Below, piece by piece: positions 11,013-22,300 of a stretch of 64,000 nt of DNA. Position 1 is the stretch's first letter. Every line of letters starts with the position of its first letter. This stretch comes from Apoda limacodes (Eukaryota; Arthropoda; Insecta; Lepidoptera; Limacodidae), in the NCBI GenBank assembly GCA_946406115.1, contig OX291556.1, positions 13,112,501 to 13,176,500 on the forward strand, in the 5' to 3' direction. The position numbers and the translations under genes are program-made. The notes under the pieces were generated by a model, which saw only the letters and a program-made list of their open reading frames with translations, did no database searches and was not told the DNA's origin.

Positions 11013-11909
11013 TGAGCATGATTTTATTTCGTTTGAATTCATCGCTTGCGGCGTCTGTGGCAGCGGGGTCGATCAGCACTGGCCACTTCGAAAAAAAAAC
11101 CTTGTAGATACTACGTGTTCGCGAGTCGTGCATGCTTTATAACAGGCCATGCAAAGAAAATCGTATATGATATTACTGTCGCCTTATCTGACCTCAAGGT
11201 GTCAGAGTGGAAAAATGTTGAAAAAACTTCTTTAGCGGCGTTGTGCACTTTTTTTGTGATGGGTAAAGAATGTTAAGCTCCTTTCGTTTCGTCGTCGTCC
11301 TTCCGTGACCTTTATTTACATTAGGTTAGTTTTTATTTTTAGTATATGGCGATTATGAGCAGTAGAGGGAGGTTGGATATGGGAATTTAATTCTTTGGCA
11401 GATTCAGATGTCAAATATTCTACATCAAAAAAGTAAATAAACAAACATTATTATTCATAATAAATAAATATCTATACGACAATGATTTCAAAAGGAAAGA
11501 TTCGCCCGTCTAAATATTTTACACCCATCTTCCTCATACAATCAAAACGTAGCGCCATCTATCATAACTCTTACGAAATTTGTGAGTTCCGCGTTGACTA
11601 AATTACGTATAGGGTCTTCATGTAACTTTGTACGTGTGTAAAATTTATTTATTTTTAGAAAAATTATGTTGGTTTAGTACAGTCGAAATTAAAGAATTAC
11701 AAAGTATTCAAATAAAACACGAGAAATTATAAGTCGAACGTGTGTATTAAGATTTTAATATCAGAACAACCACAGAATCATAAAATATACAACATACCTA
11801 ATTATTTAAAACAATCTTATAGCTAAAAATAATTAATATTTGTGGTTTTTACCCGACTGTCAAATGTTTTTTTTTTTCTTTAGTCTAGCGTTCTGTTTCT
11901 GCAAAATTT

Positions 11910-12966
11910 TTATTTTTTGGCTGCAGCATTTTGACTTTTTTCTAATTTCACAATCCTTTTCTTTAGTTTTATTTTTCTTGGCGTTTCAAATATTGAATTG
12001 AGATCGCTAATATCAACATCAATCTCCTCTACTTGTGAGTTTTGGGCTGAAGTTGAAGGCCGGAGTTCTTTGTTCTTACAAACCTGTAATAATAATTAAT
12101 TTAAAGTAGATACGAAGAAAAAGTACAATATATAACTTAATTTTACTTATGAATGAGGTTAGTACCTCAATCCCAAGTATAATAAAGGCGGTATCGCCGA
12201 TTATTTTAGCCTCCGTAGTCCAGCTTTTGAGATACTAACATCTTTGTCACAAGAATGAGCACAACATACTCTTGTGTTTTTATGAGGCTTGAAATGAGGT
12301 TCCTTTCTTTGTTTTCGAATAATGCTACTTCAATTTTCTTTACGCACTGGATCATTAGGAAATCTGTAATTTAAACATTGTACGCATCATAATTCGTTAT
12401 CGCATATGAAGGGTAAGCGGAAAGAAATATTTAAAGAAATTTCGCAAAATAAGTTAATTATGCTATCTAGTAGATTTTTTATCAAACTATAAACCTGCAT
12501 ACTCTAAAATAACTAAACAAAACGTTGTTCAAAGTGTGTGCTTTTAAAGTTATCGTATATTATAAAAAATATTTATCTCAGCAAAACAACTTTAGATGTA
12601 GGTATCTAATAATCAGAGGTAGAAAGGAATCAATAGCGCTGCATACGCTTACGGAAAATGATTAAGAAATGGAGTAATCTATAATCAGAAATCAATATTG
12701 ATATGCATATGTATAAACAACTCTAAAGTAATGCACCCAATAGAAATAACGTCCGTGCAAGGTTACTTCGCTTGCGAAGAAAAGCGTCACTTGACCGCTG
12801 CCACTGATAACAGTAAAAAATTACGAATTTTAAAATGGGTTTATATAATCGTTACATAGGAAAAAATATAATCCGAGATAACTTACTGATGATATGATAT
12901 CCCATGTTTCTTGGTAACCTTTGTGTCGTATTTTTTACAGCCTTTCACATCGCAACTACTAGGTAT
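11910..12966 (-). pseudogene. THAP-domain protein, broken (3 exons, minus strand)
   Basis: Exon 1 is 12966-12887, exon 2 is 12363-12166, exon 3 is 12083-11910. Exons 1 and 2 join in phase across GT-AG borders to give a C2CH THAP zinc finger: CDVKGC, then ISYHQ/FPNDP, CCAH, and SAIPPLL (the AVPTIF-type motif). Exon 3 continues with TPRKIKLKKRIVKLE and ends NAAAKK-stop, a basic/helical tail like those after THAP domains. Lesions: the expected start ATG is ATA (12966-12964); the invariant Trp codon is TGA; Ser replaces the Phe after CCAH; TAA follows RRLK; exon 3 is out of phase with exon 2. It would have been a DNA-binding protein of roughly 150 residues. It sits inside the P-like insertion and is probably its former coding region. 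Confidence 0.8.
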
Positions 12967-13040
12967 TTTTGTAAGAAATAGGTAATATACAACACACTGC
13001 ACCGACCGAGGTCAGCCGTGAGCCGACGACTGAGCCCGCG

Positions 13041-13069
13041 CTGGCCCCAAACTGATATTTTGGGGCCAG
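13041..13069. repeat. Perfect 11 bp hairpin near the right end of the P-like element
   Basis: ctggccccaaa (13041-13051) pairs with tttggggccag (13059-13069) around a 7 bp loop. It lies 64 bp inside the element end and could be a subterminal repeat. Confidence 0.6.
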
Positions 13070-13216
13070 TGCGCTAGTGCCACTAGTCGTGCGCGTTGGC
13101 CGGGTCCTTACGCTAGTAATATATAAGTCAATGCTATACGAAGTGATGGGAAGTAACTAACTAGTATATTTTCACTTCTGCTAGCACTCCCGGAATGCAA
13201 CCCGTTTTTTTTTTTA

Positions 13217-13799
13217 TCAGCAATCCAGCACTTATGTCCTTCCCGTATTCTTATTTTGAATATAATTCGAACTCTGCATAGCGTTTTGATTAAAAGATTT
13301 TTATAGGGTCGGCAAGTTTTACAAAGGGTCCAAAGGCTGGGATAACCGCCTAACGTTAGGAGGATAGTATTTTATTATATAATTATTTATTGATTTGGTC
13401 TGGTAACAGTTTTAGCATTATGAACTATGATAACTTACCAACTAACAAGCTTAGAATGCCAATTTGATTACAGGCAAACTCGACATGCATACCATTTATG
13501 TTAACATGTTAACAATCGACTTAGTTAATAAATTTAATATAAACATGGAAAATATACTTAGCAATGTACACTAAACAACTTAAGGTTGCTATTAAAAGTT
13601 TTAAAGGTTAATATATTTATAAAACGCGTTTCTAAAAATGGATTGTGATGATTCTAATCTGAAGAACTTATTGTGTTCATGACAAATTCCGGGCATCAAT
13701 CACACCGATGGGTAATGATTGTTTTAAAAACTCGTATTGCAAAGAGTTAATCGCTTCTGTCAGAAACTACGGACAAAGAAGTGTATTGTGTGTTTATTA
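13217..13799. other. AT-rich intergenic stretch
   Basis: No coding sequence, RNA gene or repeat recognised. Confidence 0.4.
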
Positions 13800-13960
13800 A
13801 AGTTTTTGACGTGACAACGTCTTATAAATTGGTTTGCCGGGTGACACTTCAAGAAACTGCGTTACGCTCCGCTCACGTTATGCGCTCACAATGAGAGCGA
13901 GTGAGAGGCACGCGCCCGCCTAAGAGCGAGAGAGACAGACATAAAATCATTGTCACGTAA
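13800..13960 (-). repeat. Interspersed repeat E, copy 2
   Basis: Begins 'ttgacgtgacaacgtcttat' and runs to 'cattgtcacgtaaaac'. Reverse complement of 3895-4062 with few differences; lacks a short segment around 'taaccatgccg'. Confidence 0.75.
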
Positions 13961-13984
13961 AACTTTCGCCCGTATACCGACTTT

Positions 13985-14430
13985 ACAGGCAACCAGTTTT
14001 TTTATCACACTTACTCGTATACAGTGTCATTACGTGCAGACAAAGCGGGTGCTAAGACCTTAATTACTTCCACGGGTTTTTTTATAATTTTTTTTTTCCA
14101 GCAAAGCGCGCGTTTATATAGAACCCACGGCCGATAATATATTCTACTTCAGCCAAAACTTTTTAATTCATAGTAAACCCTAAAATTTTAGCGCCATCTG
14201 GAGGTGGCCTTGTTTTTTCTTCTTCTATTCCCGCCATTTCGTTTTGGTGAGTTTATTAATTTATTAACTCGCAAATGTGATGAAAAACATTGTGTGTATC
14301 ACTACCGCTACGGAAATTACAAACTCAAGACACTAAATCCTTCACCCTTTGGCTCCTAAATAGTCTCTCGTTAGTAATTTTCTCCTTACCGCCCTAAATA
14401 CACAGTGTACTATTTGTACTATTTCAGTAG
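13985..14430. repeat. Mosaic repeat: part B (+) followed by part A (-)
   Basis: 13995-14140 matches 7190-7360 in the same orientation. 14210-14430 matches 6889-7100 in reverse complement. Relative to the intron copy, part A has therefore been inverted and moved to the other side of B. Confidence 0.7.
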
Positions 14431-15689
14431 AGGACTATCTATTTTCTAGGACTATTGAGAAGACCTGAGAGAATTTAAAAAATTAGTATTTGGTCAGAGA
14501 CCCAGAGGCGACCTTCAAGCAAGTTCGCTTAGAAAAAGTTCATTGATCAGCGTAACTTTGTAGCGTGTGTAATTTATGATCATGAACTGACAAGAAATAA
14601 AAGAAACGTTTTTGCACTCTTTCTGTTCTGTAAATGTGGCATTTATAGTAAAGATTATACGCATAACAACAATACTCCTCTTTACCTCAATAAGAGCCTT
14701 ATTAATGGGTATAAGAGCAGACCTATTTTTATTAACCGACTTCAAAAAAAGGAGGAGGTTCTCAAATCGGTTGTATTTTATTTTTAATGTTTGTAACTTC
14801 AGAACTACGTCATTTATAAACCGATTTGGTAATTTTTTACGTATAGGGAAGAAATAACCCACAGATTGATCCCATATTAATTTAGTGAGGATTGGTATAA
14901 GTAAGGATTGGTACCAGAAAACCATAGTTATGTGGGAAAATGTTTTTAAGTTGTATCTATCATTCTGATTATTTAGACAAGCTTCTTGTCTAGGCTGGCC
15001 ATGAAAGTTTCTTCGTGGTGGAGACATAACTGTGAATTAGATTAACAAAACAATATACGAAAGAATTATCGCTACGCTAAAATGCGTGCAAACTTAAAAG
15101 GAGCAATCAAAAGGTTTCCGGTATTCGATATTTGAAATTGTTATTTGACGTTTATTTATTTGGTAGTTGTCACCGTAAAGTGTAATATTGCAATTGCTTT
15201 TTTGCTTCATAATATTTTTTTAAGATCTGTGAATCGTCATTCTAAGCCACAAATCTGAAAGACGTGCCGTGATAAAATACTTTGTACTTACTGAAAAACA
15301 TGTCTACCAAAAATATCTTTAATAAAATTTCAAGTACTTTAGGAGATAATGTTCTATAATATTCCACGGTAAAATTTTGGTGTTCCGAATTTAAACGTGG
15401 AAGAACAAACTGCAAAGATGATAAATTGTTGTAAAAGACAATCAACATGTGTTATTACCGTAGAAAATGTTAAAAAAGTCGAGGAGTTAGTACCAACGAT
15501 AGACGTCCATTCGTTGCATAGCAAAGAGTCAACAGATTTCTTTCGGGTGTGTTCAGTTAATACTTTCTAACTACTTAAACTTCAAAAAGGTCTCCGCGCG
15601 GTGGATTCCATGAATGTTGACGGTAGTGCAAAAGGAAAGCGAGTAGAGATTTCCAAAAAAAAAATCTAGCCATTAAGAATGCAGGATTT
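14431..15689. other. Intergenic stretch with an 'ACCGACTTC' repeat fragment
   Basis: 14738-14860 belongs to a repeat starting 'accgacttcaaaaaaaggag', also seen at about 57301. A 170-codon minus-strand open frame (15027-14515) runs through it; its N-terminus shows no recognised domain and the rest is repeat, so I do not call it a gene. Nothing else seen. Confidence 0.45.
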
Positions 15690-15940
15690 CAATCGATGGA
15701 ACACCAACCATATTCAGCAGACATTGCTCGTAGCGATTACTTCTTATTCCCTAAGTTGAAAAAACAGATCCGAGGCACCAAATAGCAAGGTCAACAACAA
15801 TAGCGAGGTCATGGCAGCGGTGGAGGTGTTTTTTGAGACTCGGGAACAAGATTTTTTTTTTAGCCGGAATACGAAAACTTGAAAAGCGATATTTCAAATG
15901 TATTAAAGTAAAAAGAGTTTGTGTTGAAATATATGACGCG
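15690..15940 (+). pseudogene. mariner transposase, C-terminal relic
   Basis: Across frameshifts the plus strand reads PYSADIARSDYFLFPKLKK, the mariner motif that contains the third catalytic Asp, then EVMAAVEVFFETREQDFFFS and LEKRYFKCIKV, the canonical mariner C-terminus. About 80 residues remain. No upstream catalytic core or terminal repeats could be identified. Confidence 0.85.
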
Positions 15941-16346
15941 CATTCTAGTTGTCATTCTAACTCTACATTTTAAGGTTGGGTACACTGCGGCGTGGCGTGT
16001 TGCGGTGCGTATTAAAAATTCGTAGCGCATCAGATTTGGTGCGCGCTTTAAATTTGAATCGTACAGAATTTAATAGAATTTATTTGGCCTTAAAATTCAC
16101 TAATGCCATACGAGTTTAAAAGGCGTAAAAAACAAAAAACCCTTTATCTGTAAAACACTTTGGACAACATTTCTTTACCGCGCTTCGAGCACTATTGCAG
16201 CGATCTGCGGGTTTTTTTTGCTTAGTGCGTGGGGTTTATTATACTTAAGACGAGGATACCCTTATATCGCAAAACAGTCTATCTTACTTATTCGAGATTG
16301 AAGAAGTGGTAGGTACATACTACAAATCACAGAAAAATACAAAGGT
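15941..16346. other. Spacer before the second long repeat copy
   Basis: Includes a GC-richer patch near 15985-16010 ('gcggcgtggcgtgttgcggt'). Nothing assignable. Confidence 0.35.
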
Positions 16347-18312
16347 TAGCGGAAGAACGAATTTAAAATAAAAATCGAACAGAGTTTAAAAAAAACGGTT
16401 CATAAATAAAAAAAACTAAAATAATCACAAAAAAGTGCTCAAAATTTAGTTTACTTGTCATAGATCTCGATATTTTGTCTGGGAACCCAATTATTTTTCA
16501 ATTTATTAATTAGATATTGTTTCATACTAAAATAATAGAGGCTAAAATTTCTATATAAAGGCTAGTTTTTTTTAATAAATCAAAAACATGAAAAAAAAAA
16601 TTTTTTTCTGACTGACTATGCAGTTGGTTGATTCAGACATTACTGCTTCACCGGGCTTTTCGGGGCGAGACTCTGAGGGTGCCTCAGCCCATATAGCGCC
16701 CAACGCTCGGGAGCCCTTGAGTGTTGGGCGCTATATAGGCTGAGGCAAGGCACGGGGGGAGCCTCGGCTTGATTTGTCGCTCTCGCTGTCGGTGAGTCAA
16801 CGTCAGGAGGGGAGTTCCCCCTTACGCGGGTGCAGTTGCGATTGTGTGGGGGCGAGAAGCGAGATCGTCATCTGGGGCAGTTAGTACGTGCCGTGCCTAA
16901 CGATAGTTTTACGACCGTGGCGAGGTCGGTCGGGGGGATGATACGTTGTGGATTGCACAATTAATTGATTCGGGTGATTTTGAGTACGCTCGAAAGAGCA
17001 GACTGCTAGGTCTTTGAAATATTGGGGAATCGTGGGGAGCTCAAAGTCCCTGTGTAGGTCCGCATTGGGGACGTACCAGGAGGCTCTGGAGGCCGCTCTG
17101 ACAAAGCGGTTTTGGAGGGTCTGGGGTTTGTGGAGATTGCGTTAAGACAACGCCTAAACGACGCTAGCATATGCTAGTATGGGGCGGATGCAAGTGGTGT
17201 AAAGAGTCAGCTTATTTCTAAGCGATATCTTACTGTGCTTGCCTATCATGGGATATAGACGACCGAGGACAAAAGCGGTCTCTAACTATTTTGGTGTGAT
17301 CGCGGAAGTTCAAACGCCTATCCAGGGTCACACTGAGATATTTGGTCTTGTTTGTCTTGCCGCATCATTGCCTAGAGACCCACTATGACCACGCAATTTT
17401 TTGCAGTTCACAGTGACACTCCATTAGTAGCACAGCGGCACTGTCGGAGATGATGCGTATCAATGCATCACTTATGTCTCTAGACAGGACCGCTGTTGCA
17501 GCTCGGGTAATCCCGACACATTCTCGAGAACACTCCCACGCCCGTTCCAGACTCTGTTTTAGAGCGATCAGTGTAAATCCTACCTTCATGCATACCAGAG
17601 CTGTCCTTTTCTCATGAAGCTGGACGCGGCATCTTTTGTCGAAGACAAAGGTTTTTGGGATGATGTCACATGTCGCCTCTATCATTGGAAGCTCGTTGCC
17701 AACTGCCTCCTTGAGACGTGCATGAGTGATTCTGTTGTCCCATTTCCAGAGCCCTACTTTCTCAAGTCGTATGGCTGCAGCAGCAGCTTCTTGTTGTATA
17801 ACAAGGTGAAGGGGTCTGAGATTAAGAATGACCTCTAGTGCTGTCGTAGGGGTCGTTTTCATTCATTTCATTTTCATTGCAGGCAAGGCGTTGCAGGCTT
17901 TGTTGTTTGTTTTTTACTGCGCTCAACTGAGTTCGGGGCCACCAAACTACTGCACCGGTCGTATTATGGCTGTATAAAGCCATAGCGTTATGGATGGCTT
18001 AAGGGCCCATTTCTTGCCTATTAGTCTTCTGCATTGCCAGAAGGTTGTACATGTCTTGGTTAATTTTGTGCTTAGACGCTTACTCCAATTCAGCTTATTG
18101 TCTAAAATTACCCCAAGGTATTTGACTTCGCTCGAAAGGGTAAGCTCAATGTCAAATAGTTTTGGCATGGTAGTCATTTGAATTTTCCTTTTGTTTCTAA
18201 AAAAGACCAATTCTGTCTTGTTGGGATTTATCGCCAGCTCATGGTGGTTACACCATTCTTCCATGACTCTGAGGGCTAGTTGCATGCGAGTGCAGATAAT
18301 GTTTTCTGAGTT
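16347..18312. repeat. Long direct repeat, copy 2
   Basis: Same as 1-1966 with C at 18112. Here the left border is visible: the sequence before 16347 is AT-rich DNA ending 'aatacaaaggt'. The two copies bracket gene 1 and the THAP-bearing element. Confidence 0.95.
16601..17353 (-). mobile_element. Jockey-clade LINE 3' fragment (copy B5)
   Basis: Identical by eye to B1 (255-1007), including the fold-back hairpin at 16681-16746. Joined at about 17353 to the LOA-like element. Confidence 0.85.
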
Positions 18313-18990
18313 GCCTTTGATCAAAATGGTGATGTCGTCTGCGTAGCCAACTGTGTAGTAGCATCTGTCGTTAAGACGTTTCAACAGGTCGTCCACCACA
18401 ATGTTCCACAGCAGTGGAGAGAATATTCCTCCTTGTGGGCAGCCTTTGGCTACAATGCCTCTTGAATTGGTGTTAACTGTGAATGGTACTGTTTTTAACT
18501 TCAGAAGTTGATCAATCCACCCACTGATGGTTTTTTCAACTCCAAATCTACTAAGAGAGCAACTGATTCTGTTAAATTTCATATTGTCGAACGCTCCTTC
18601 TATGTCAATGAAAGCGCCTAGTGTCATTAACTTATCAGAGAGGGCAGTTTCTATAGCTCCTACCACAGCATGTAGGGCTGATTCTGTTGATCTGCCCTTT
18701 CTATAAGCATGTTGTTGGCGGTGCAATGGTATGCGTGTTAGTGCACCTTCCCTTATATATTTATCGGTTAGCCTCTCTTAAGTCTTCAGCATGAACGAGG
18801 TCAGACTAATTGGCCTGTAAGATTTCGCCTGTGAGTTGTCAGATTTACCTGGTTATGGTAAAAATATAACCTTGACTTCTCTCCACTGGCGAGGTGTGTA
18901 GTTGTGAGCTATGGAAGCTATGGATATATATCTCAAAAGTGCTGGGAATATGTTGTCCGGGCAAGCAGATTTGAATGGTTGGAAGCTTTC
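17354..18990 (-). mobile_element. LOA/I-group LINE: reverse transcriptase plus RNase H remnant
   Basis: The minus-strand open frame 18726-17947 (259 codons) covers the RT palm: QHAYRKGRSTESALHAVVG, FIDIEGAFDNMKF (motif A), GCPQGGIFSPLLW (motif B) and VGYADDITILI (catalytic YADD). Upstream, frameshifted pieces to about 18990 encode YTPRQWREVKVIF-like and SYRPISLTSFMLKT sequence. Downstream are the TTALEVILNL linker and RNase H remnants. Endonuclease and ORF1 are absent, so it is 5' truncated. The 3' end is replaced by Jockey sequence. Confidence 0.85.
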
Positions 18991-19227
18991 AATTTAGTCT
19001 TATACATGAGGACTTAAACGAGTAAATTTTACATTTTTAAGACATTAATCAAAGCTGTCGTAATTACGATGACGCCAAGACTAGGCGACTAGGTGTCAAA
19101 CGAAGATAGACTATCCTTGTGCATATGTATTTAAATTGGTTTTAGGTTTATGAAAAACTGGTAATTTGTAAGATTTATTTGCTAGGAGCAAAACATAGGT
19201 TCCCTAGTAATTGTGTGTGTGTCTATG

Positions 19228-19335
19228 ACGTTCAAAGATGTAGTTAGGAGATTCATTGGCAATAATTCTGCTTTGATAGTTCAAACGGCAGAGCGCTTAC
19301 AAGGACTGTAAGTGTTACAGGTTCAAGTTTATAAA
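19228..19335 (+). mobile_element. tRNA-derived SINE, short copy
   Basis: Shares 'caaagatgtagttagga' and a tRNA-like head with the 52.3-52.5 kb copy. B box caggttcaagttt at 19318-19330; anticodon-like arm 'cttac...gtaag' just before it. The A box is degenerate. Confidence 0.65.
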
Positions 19336-22300
19336 AATATTTGTTTATATTGATAATGTAGCCATGGATATGGTATTTATGAAATGTTTTCTTGAGGGAG
19401 TCTACAACGAAGATTATTTTGATCTATATTATAAGAACTAAAACAGCTCGATTTCCTCACAAAACAAAAATGTATGTGATGAACATTTATGATTGTCTTT
19501 AGACTGGGCATTTATATGGCAATAAATACTTTCCCAACGTTTCAACCAACTTCCACCGATTTTGGTCATCCCGTGTGCAATGTAAAAAAAATATTTATTG
19601 AGCTCTCTCAATTCTCGTGCCTAAATAAGTTGTTAAGGAAGTTTGCCACAGCAGCAGTTATAGGTCGTCCAGGTGGAACTCGGGTATAGATGTTCCTTAG
19701 GGAAGTTATAATCGTCCGGAATTAAAAGTATTCTAGTGATTTATATACACTTACAGACCATATCTTCTTTGACAAAAAAAATATTATTAAAATCCGATTA
19801 TAAGTTTCTGAGAGAAAAAAAAATGCACTTATAAAATTTGGCACGGGTGGGTTACGGGTGGAATTGATAAACTTGGTTTTTGGTAGTCGGTTAAAAAAAA
19901 GCGGCCGATTGCGTGAGAGCTTACACGTATATACACGCATTGAGTTAGGGTTCTGTAGAATAAGAATGTGCATATCCAAAAATCAAATAACTTTGAAAGC
20001 AAATAACTCGCTATAAGTTACTCAGAAACAACCAATGTTTTTTTCAGACTTATCCAACGATGGCCTCACACAACTATATGATCTTTTTTCTCAAGTTGAC
20101 TACAAAACTGTCGGCCAGTTTACATAGGACACCTAACTACATTTTTTTTCCGGATCGGTGCAAAGACTGTAACATACGAACGGATTATAAGGGTTCTGTT
20201 TGAGCGCTTTTATCCAATTCGCTACAGACATTAAATAGTATTAAAACTTAGAATTTTGACATTATTTATATAATAAAGTGTAACAACAAAAGTTAACACA
20301 TATTCAGTATATGTGTTAATAAAACTCGCAATTTCAAAACCTCAAGCCTATTTAATATTATTATTGCAAAATAGTATGAAATTGGCAGTAGGTAAGTAAA
20401 TCAGTGTTATAAAACATTAAGTTCTGATTCGAACTAAACACTCTGAAAAATGTCGATAAAAACAATAAAATATCGTAGAACATCACTACCAGAAAGACAC
20501 GCATCGATCATACGACTCTGTTGCTCACGGGATTTATACATTGCTTTCTAGACACGGTCCGTATTGCGACTCCGAGGGATATTGACAGTAATGTATATTG
20601 CTTGTATTTTAATACTTTAAGATATTGTTAATCAATGATAATTTTGATTTTAAGGTTATTTTTCTTATAATTATGTAAAAGCTTATAATTATGTATTCTT
20701 CTACTTAACAATGAAAAGATATTCCTCCCTTTAACATATTTAATACCTGGTTTCTTGCTCTGCAAGTAGTTACTGCACAGGAAGGCATTTTAAATATTAT
20801 CGCGCAGCTACCACGCAGCTTCACACAGCGATGTAGTCCGCGAGCAACTAAATGACAGATTCGCGAGTTTCGGAGTGAATTGAGCGTCTGCTCATGATTG
20901 TGACACGCTCGCCGTACTTACATCGCAATTCTACTAGGTAGTCTTATAATGTTCTGTGGTTATGAGGGTTAAATATAAGGGTTACGTATATAGTCAAATA
21001 ACAAAAACGGATTTCGTCATGTCCATCTATGGAAGAACCATTTGTCAATTTTAGGGTTAAAAACATTACCCATTGTACAGTTTCATCATATCTTTCCGTC
21101 GGTCGACGTTATACGATAAGAGCGTCACTAGGAACTCCCTGACCAGAGGATGTTTCGTATATTATAATAAATATTTCTGCACTGCTGCATGCTAGTCCAA
21201 GGTGCGCACTTATTTTTGCCACCTGCTAGATTATGTACCGTTACACATGATGATGCAAGAATAGATTGCTTTAAAAAAACTAACAATTAGGGCTCAAAGG
21301 AACAAAGTTGTATTGGTATTATTATTATAGTTTAAAAGTCATACAGGATTCTCGTTTTTGAAACAAATGGTCTCAAATAAGATTTTAACTTTTAAATGTT
21401 ATTTGGCACCATTTTTTTGGATGAAAATGAAAAACATGTTGACATAGGATCGTTATCAAACAGTCACTTAGTGTTAATATTTTTTGTTTCAATAGTAGTT
21501 TTGTGAAAATATTGTCGAAATTGATTTGATTTTGCATTTAGCATAATTAAGTGAAGGGCGCCCGCAGGTTTTTTACGCACCAAATTGACATTGTTCAAAC
21601 AAATATTGGAGGATCTTTCTTTGAATTGAATTGTCTAAGCAAACAAGTTATTCATGGTTTGTTGACACGTTATACAAAATATACTTATCGAAGGATATTA
21701 AGGTAATAACGTTAGGTTTCTGAGGCTAATTTACTTACATTTGATAAAGTTAAATATAGTGATCTTTAGTGAATTGCCATGGAAATGCCTAATTGCAACC
21801 GGGGCGGGTCCTGACTTTTATAATTTACTATTGTTAGAATATTGACTAACAAATTTTTGGCCTTGTGCTTAACACGATACTAGGATATATATAATAGGCC
21901 TAAAAAAATAAGTTTTACAAGTGTATAAGTAATAATTAGGTATAAGATTCGGCCTTTGGCGTGACGAGAGGGCTCAGTACTGCATGACAAGCTAGTCTGG
22001 TGTAAAGCCTAGAGACATTGATGTATGGTTGGGGTAGTACGTTTAAGTCAGACCACTTTGGTGGGTTGCTCCGAATGGACTTTGTTGTCAGTTCGTCGTA
22101 AGATAGGCAGGAACTATGGCCTTGGCTACAGCGGCTGGACCACGATCAGACAACAACATATCATATTATGTATATTATATAGGGTACTTGGCTGTGTAGG
22201 AATCTTCTACTGTCACTCTATGTGAGCTTTAGGCAGTAGATGTTTAACAACAGCACTCCAAGGATGTCGGGTGACGTGTCCTCCATGGCACTTCTCGGAG

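Larger units (their letters stand above)
11480..13133 (-). mobile_element. P-superfamily-like DNA transposon carrying a THAP gene (1,654 bp)
   Basis: Inserted in repeat D between perfect 8 bp direct repeats (ctatacga), the duplication length made by P and hAT elements. The ends read caatga...tcaatg, resembling the CA...TG ends of P elements; beyond about 9 bp (7 of 9 matching) the termini are not obviously inverted. It encodes, right to left, a broken THAP domain beginning 168 bp from the right end, a layout like the P-element transposase N-terminus. No catalytic transposase region was found, so it is an internally deleted or non-autonomous derivative. A Kolobok origin is disfavoured because those elements use TTAA sites. 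Confidence 0.65.
11185..13216 (+). repeat. Interspersed repeat D, copy 1, split by an insertion
   Basis: Left part 11185-11479 (landmarks 'aacttctttagcggcgttgt', 'ttatttttagtatatggc') and right part 13134-13216 (ending 'tgcaacccg') together match the uninterrupted copy at 33168-33567. The break carries ctatacga on both sides (11472-11479 and 13134-13141). Class unknown; head fragments also occur at 23.9-24.2 kb. Confidence 0.8.

Noticed and set aside
14515..15027. 170-codon minus-strand open frame
   Set aside because: Half of it is the 'accgacttc' interspersed repeat, and no domain or splice context supports a gene.
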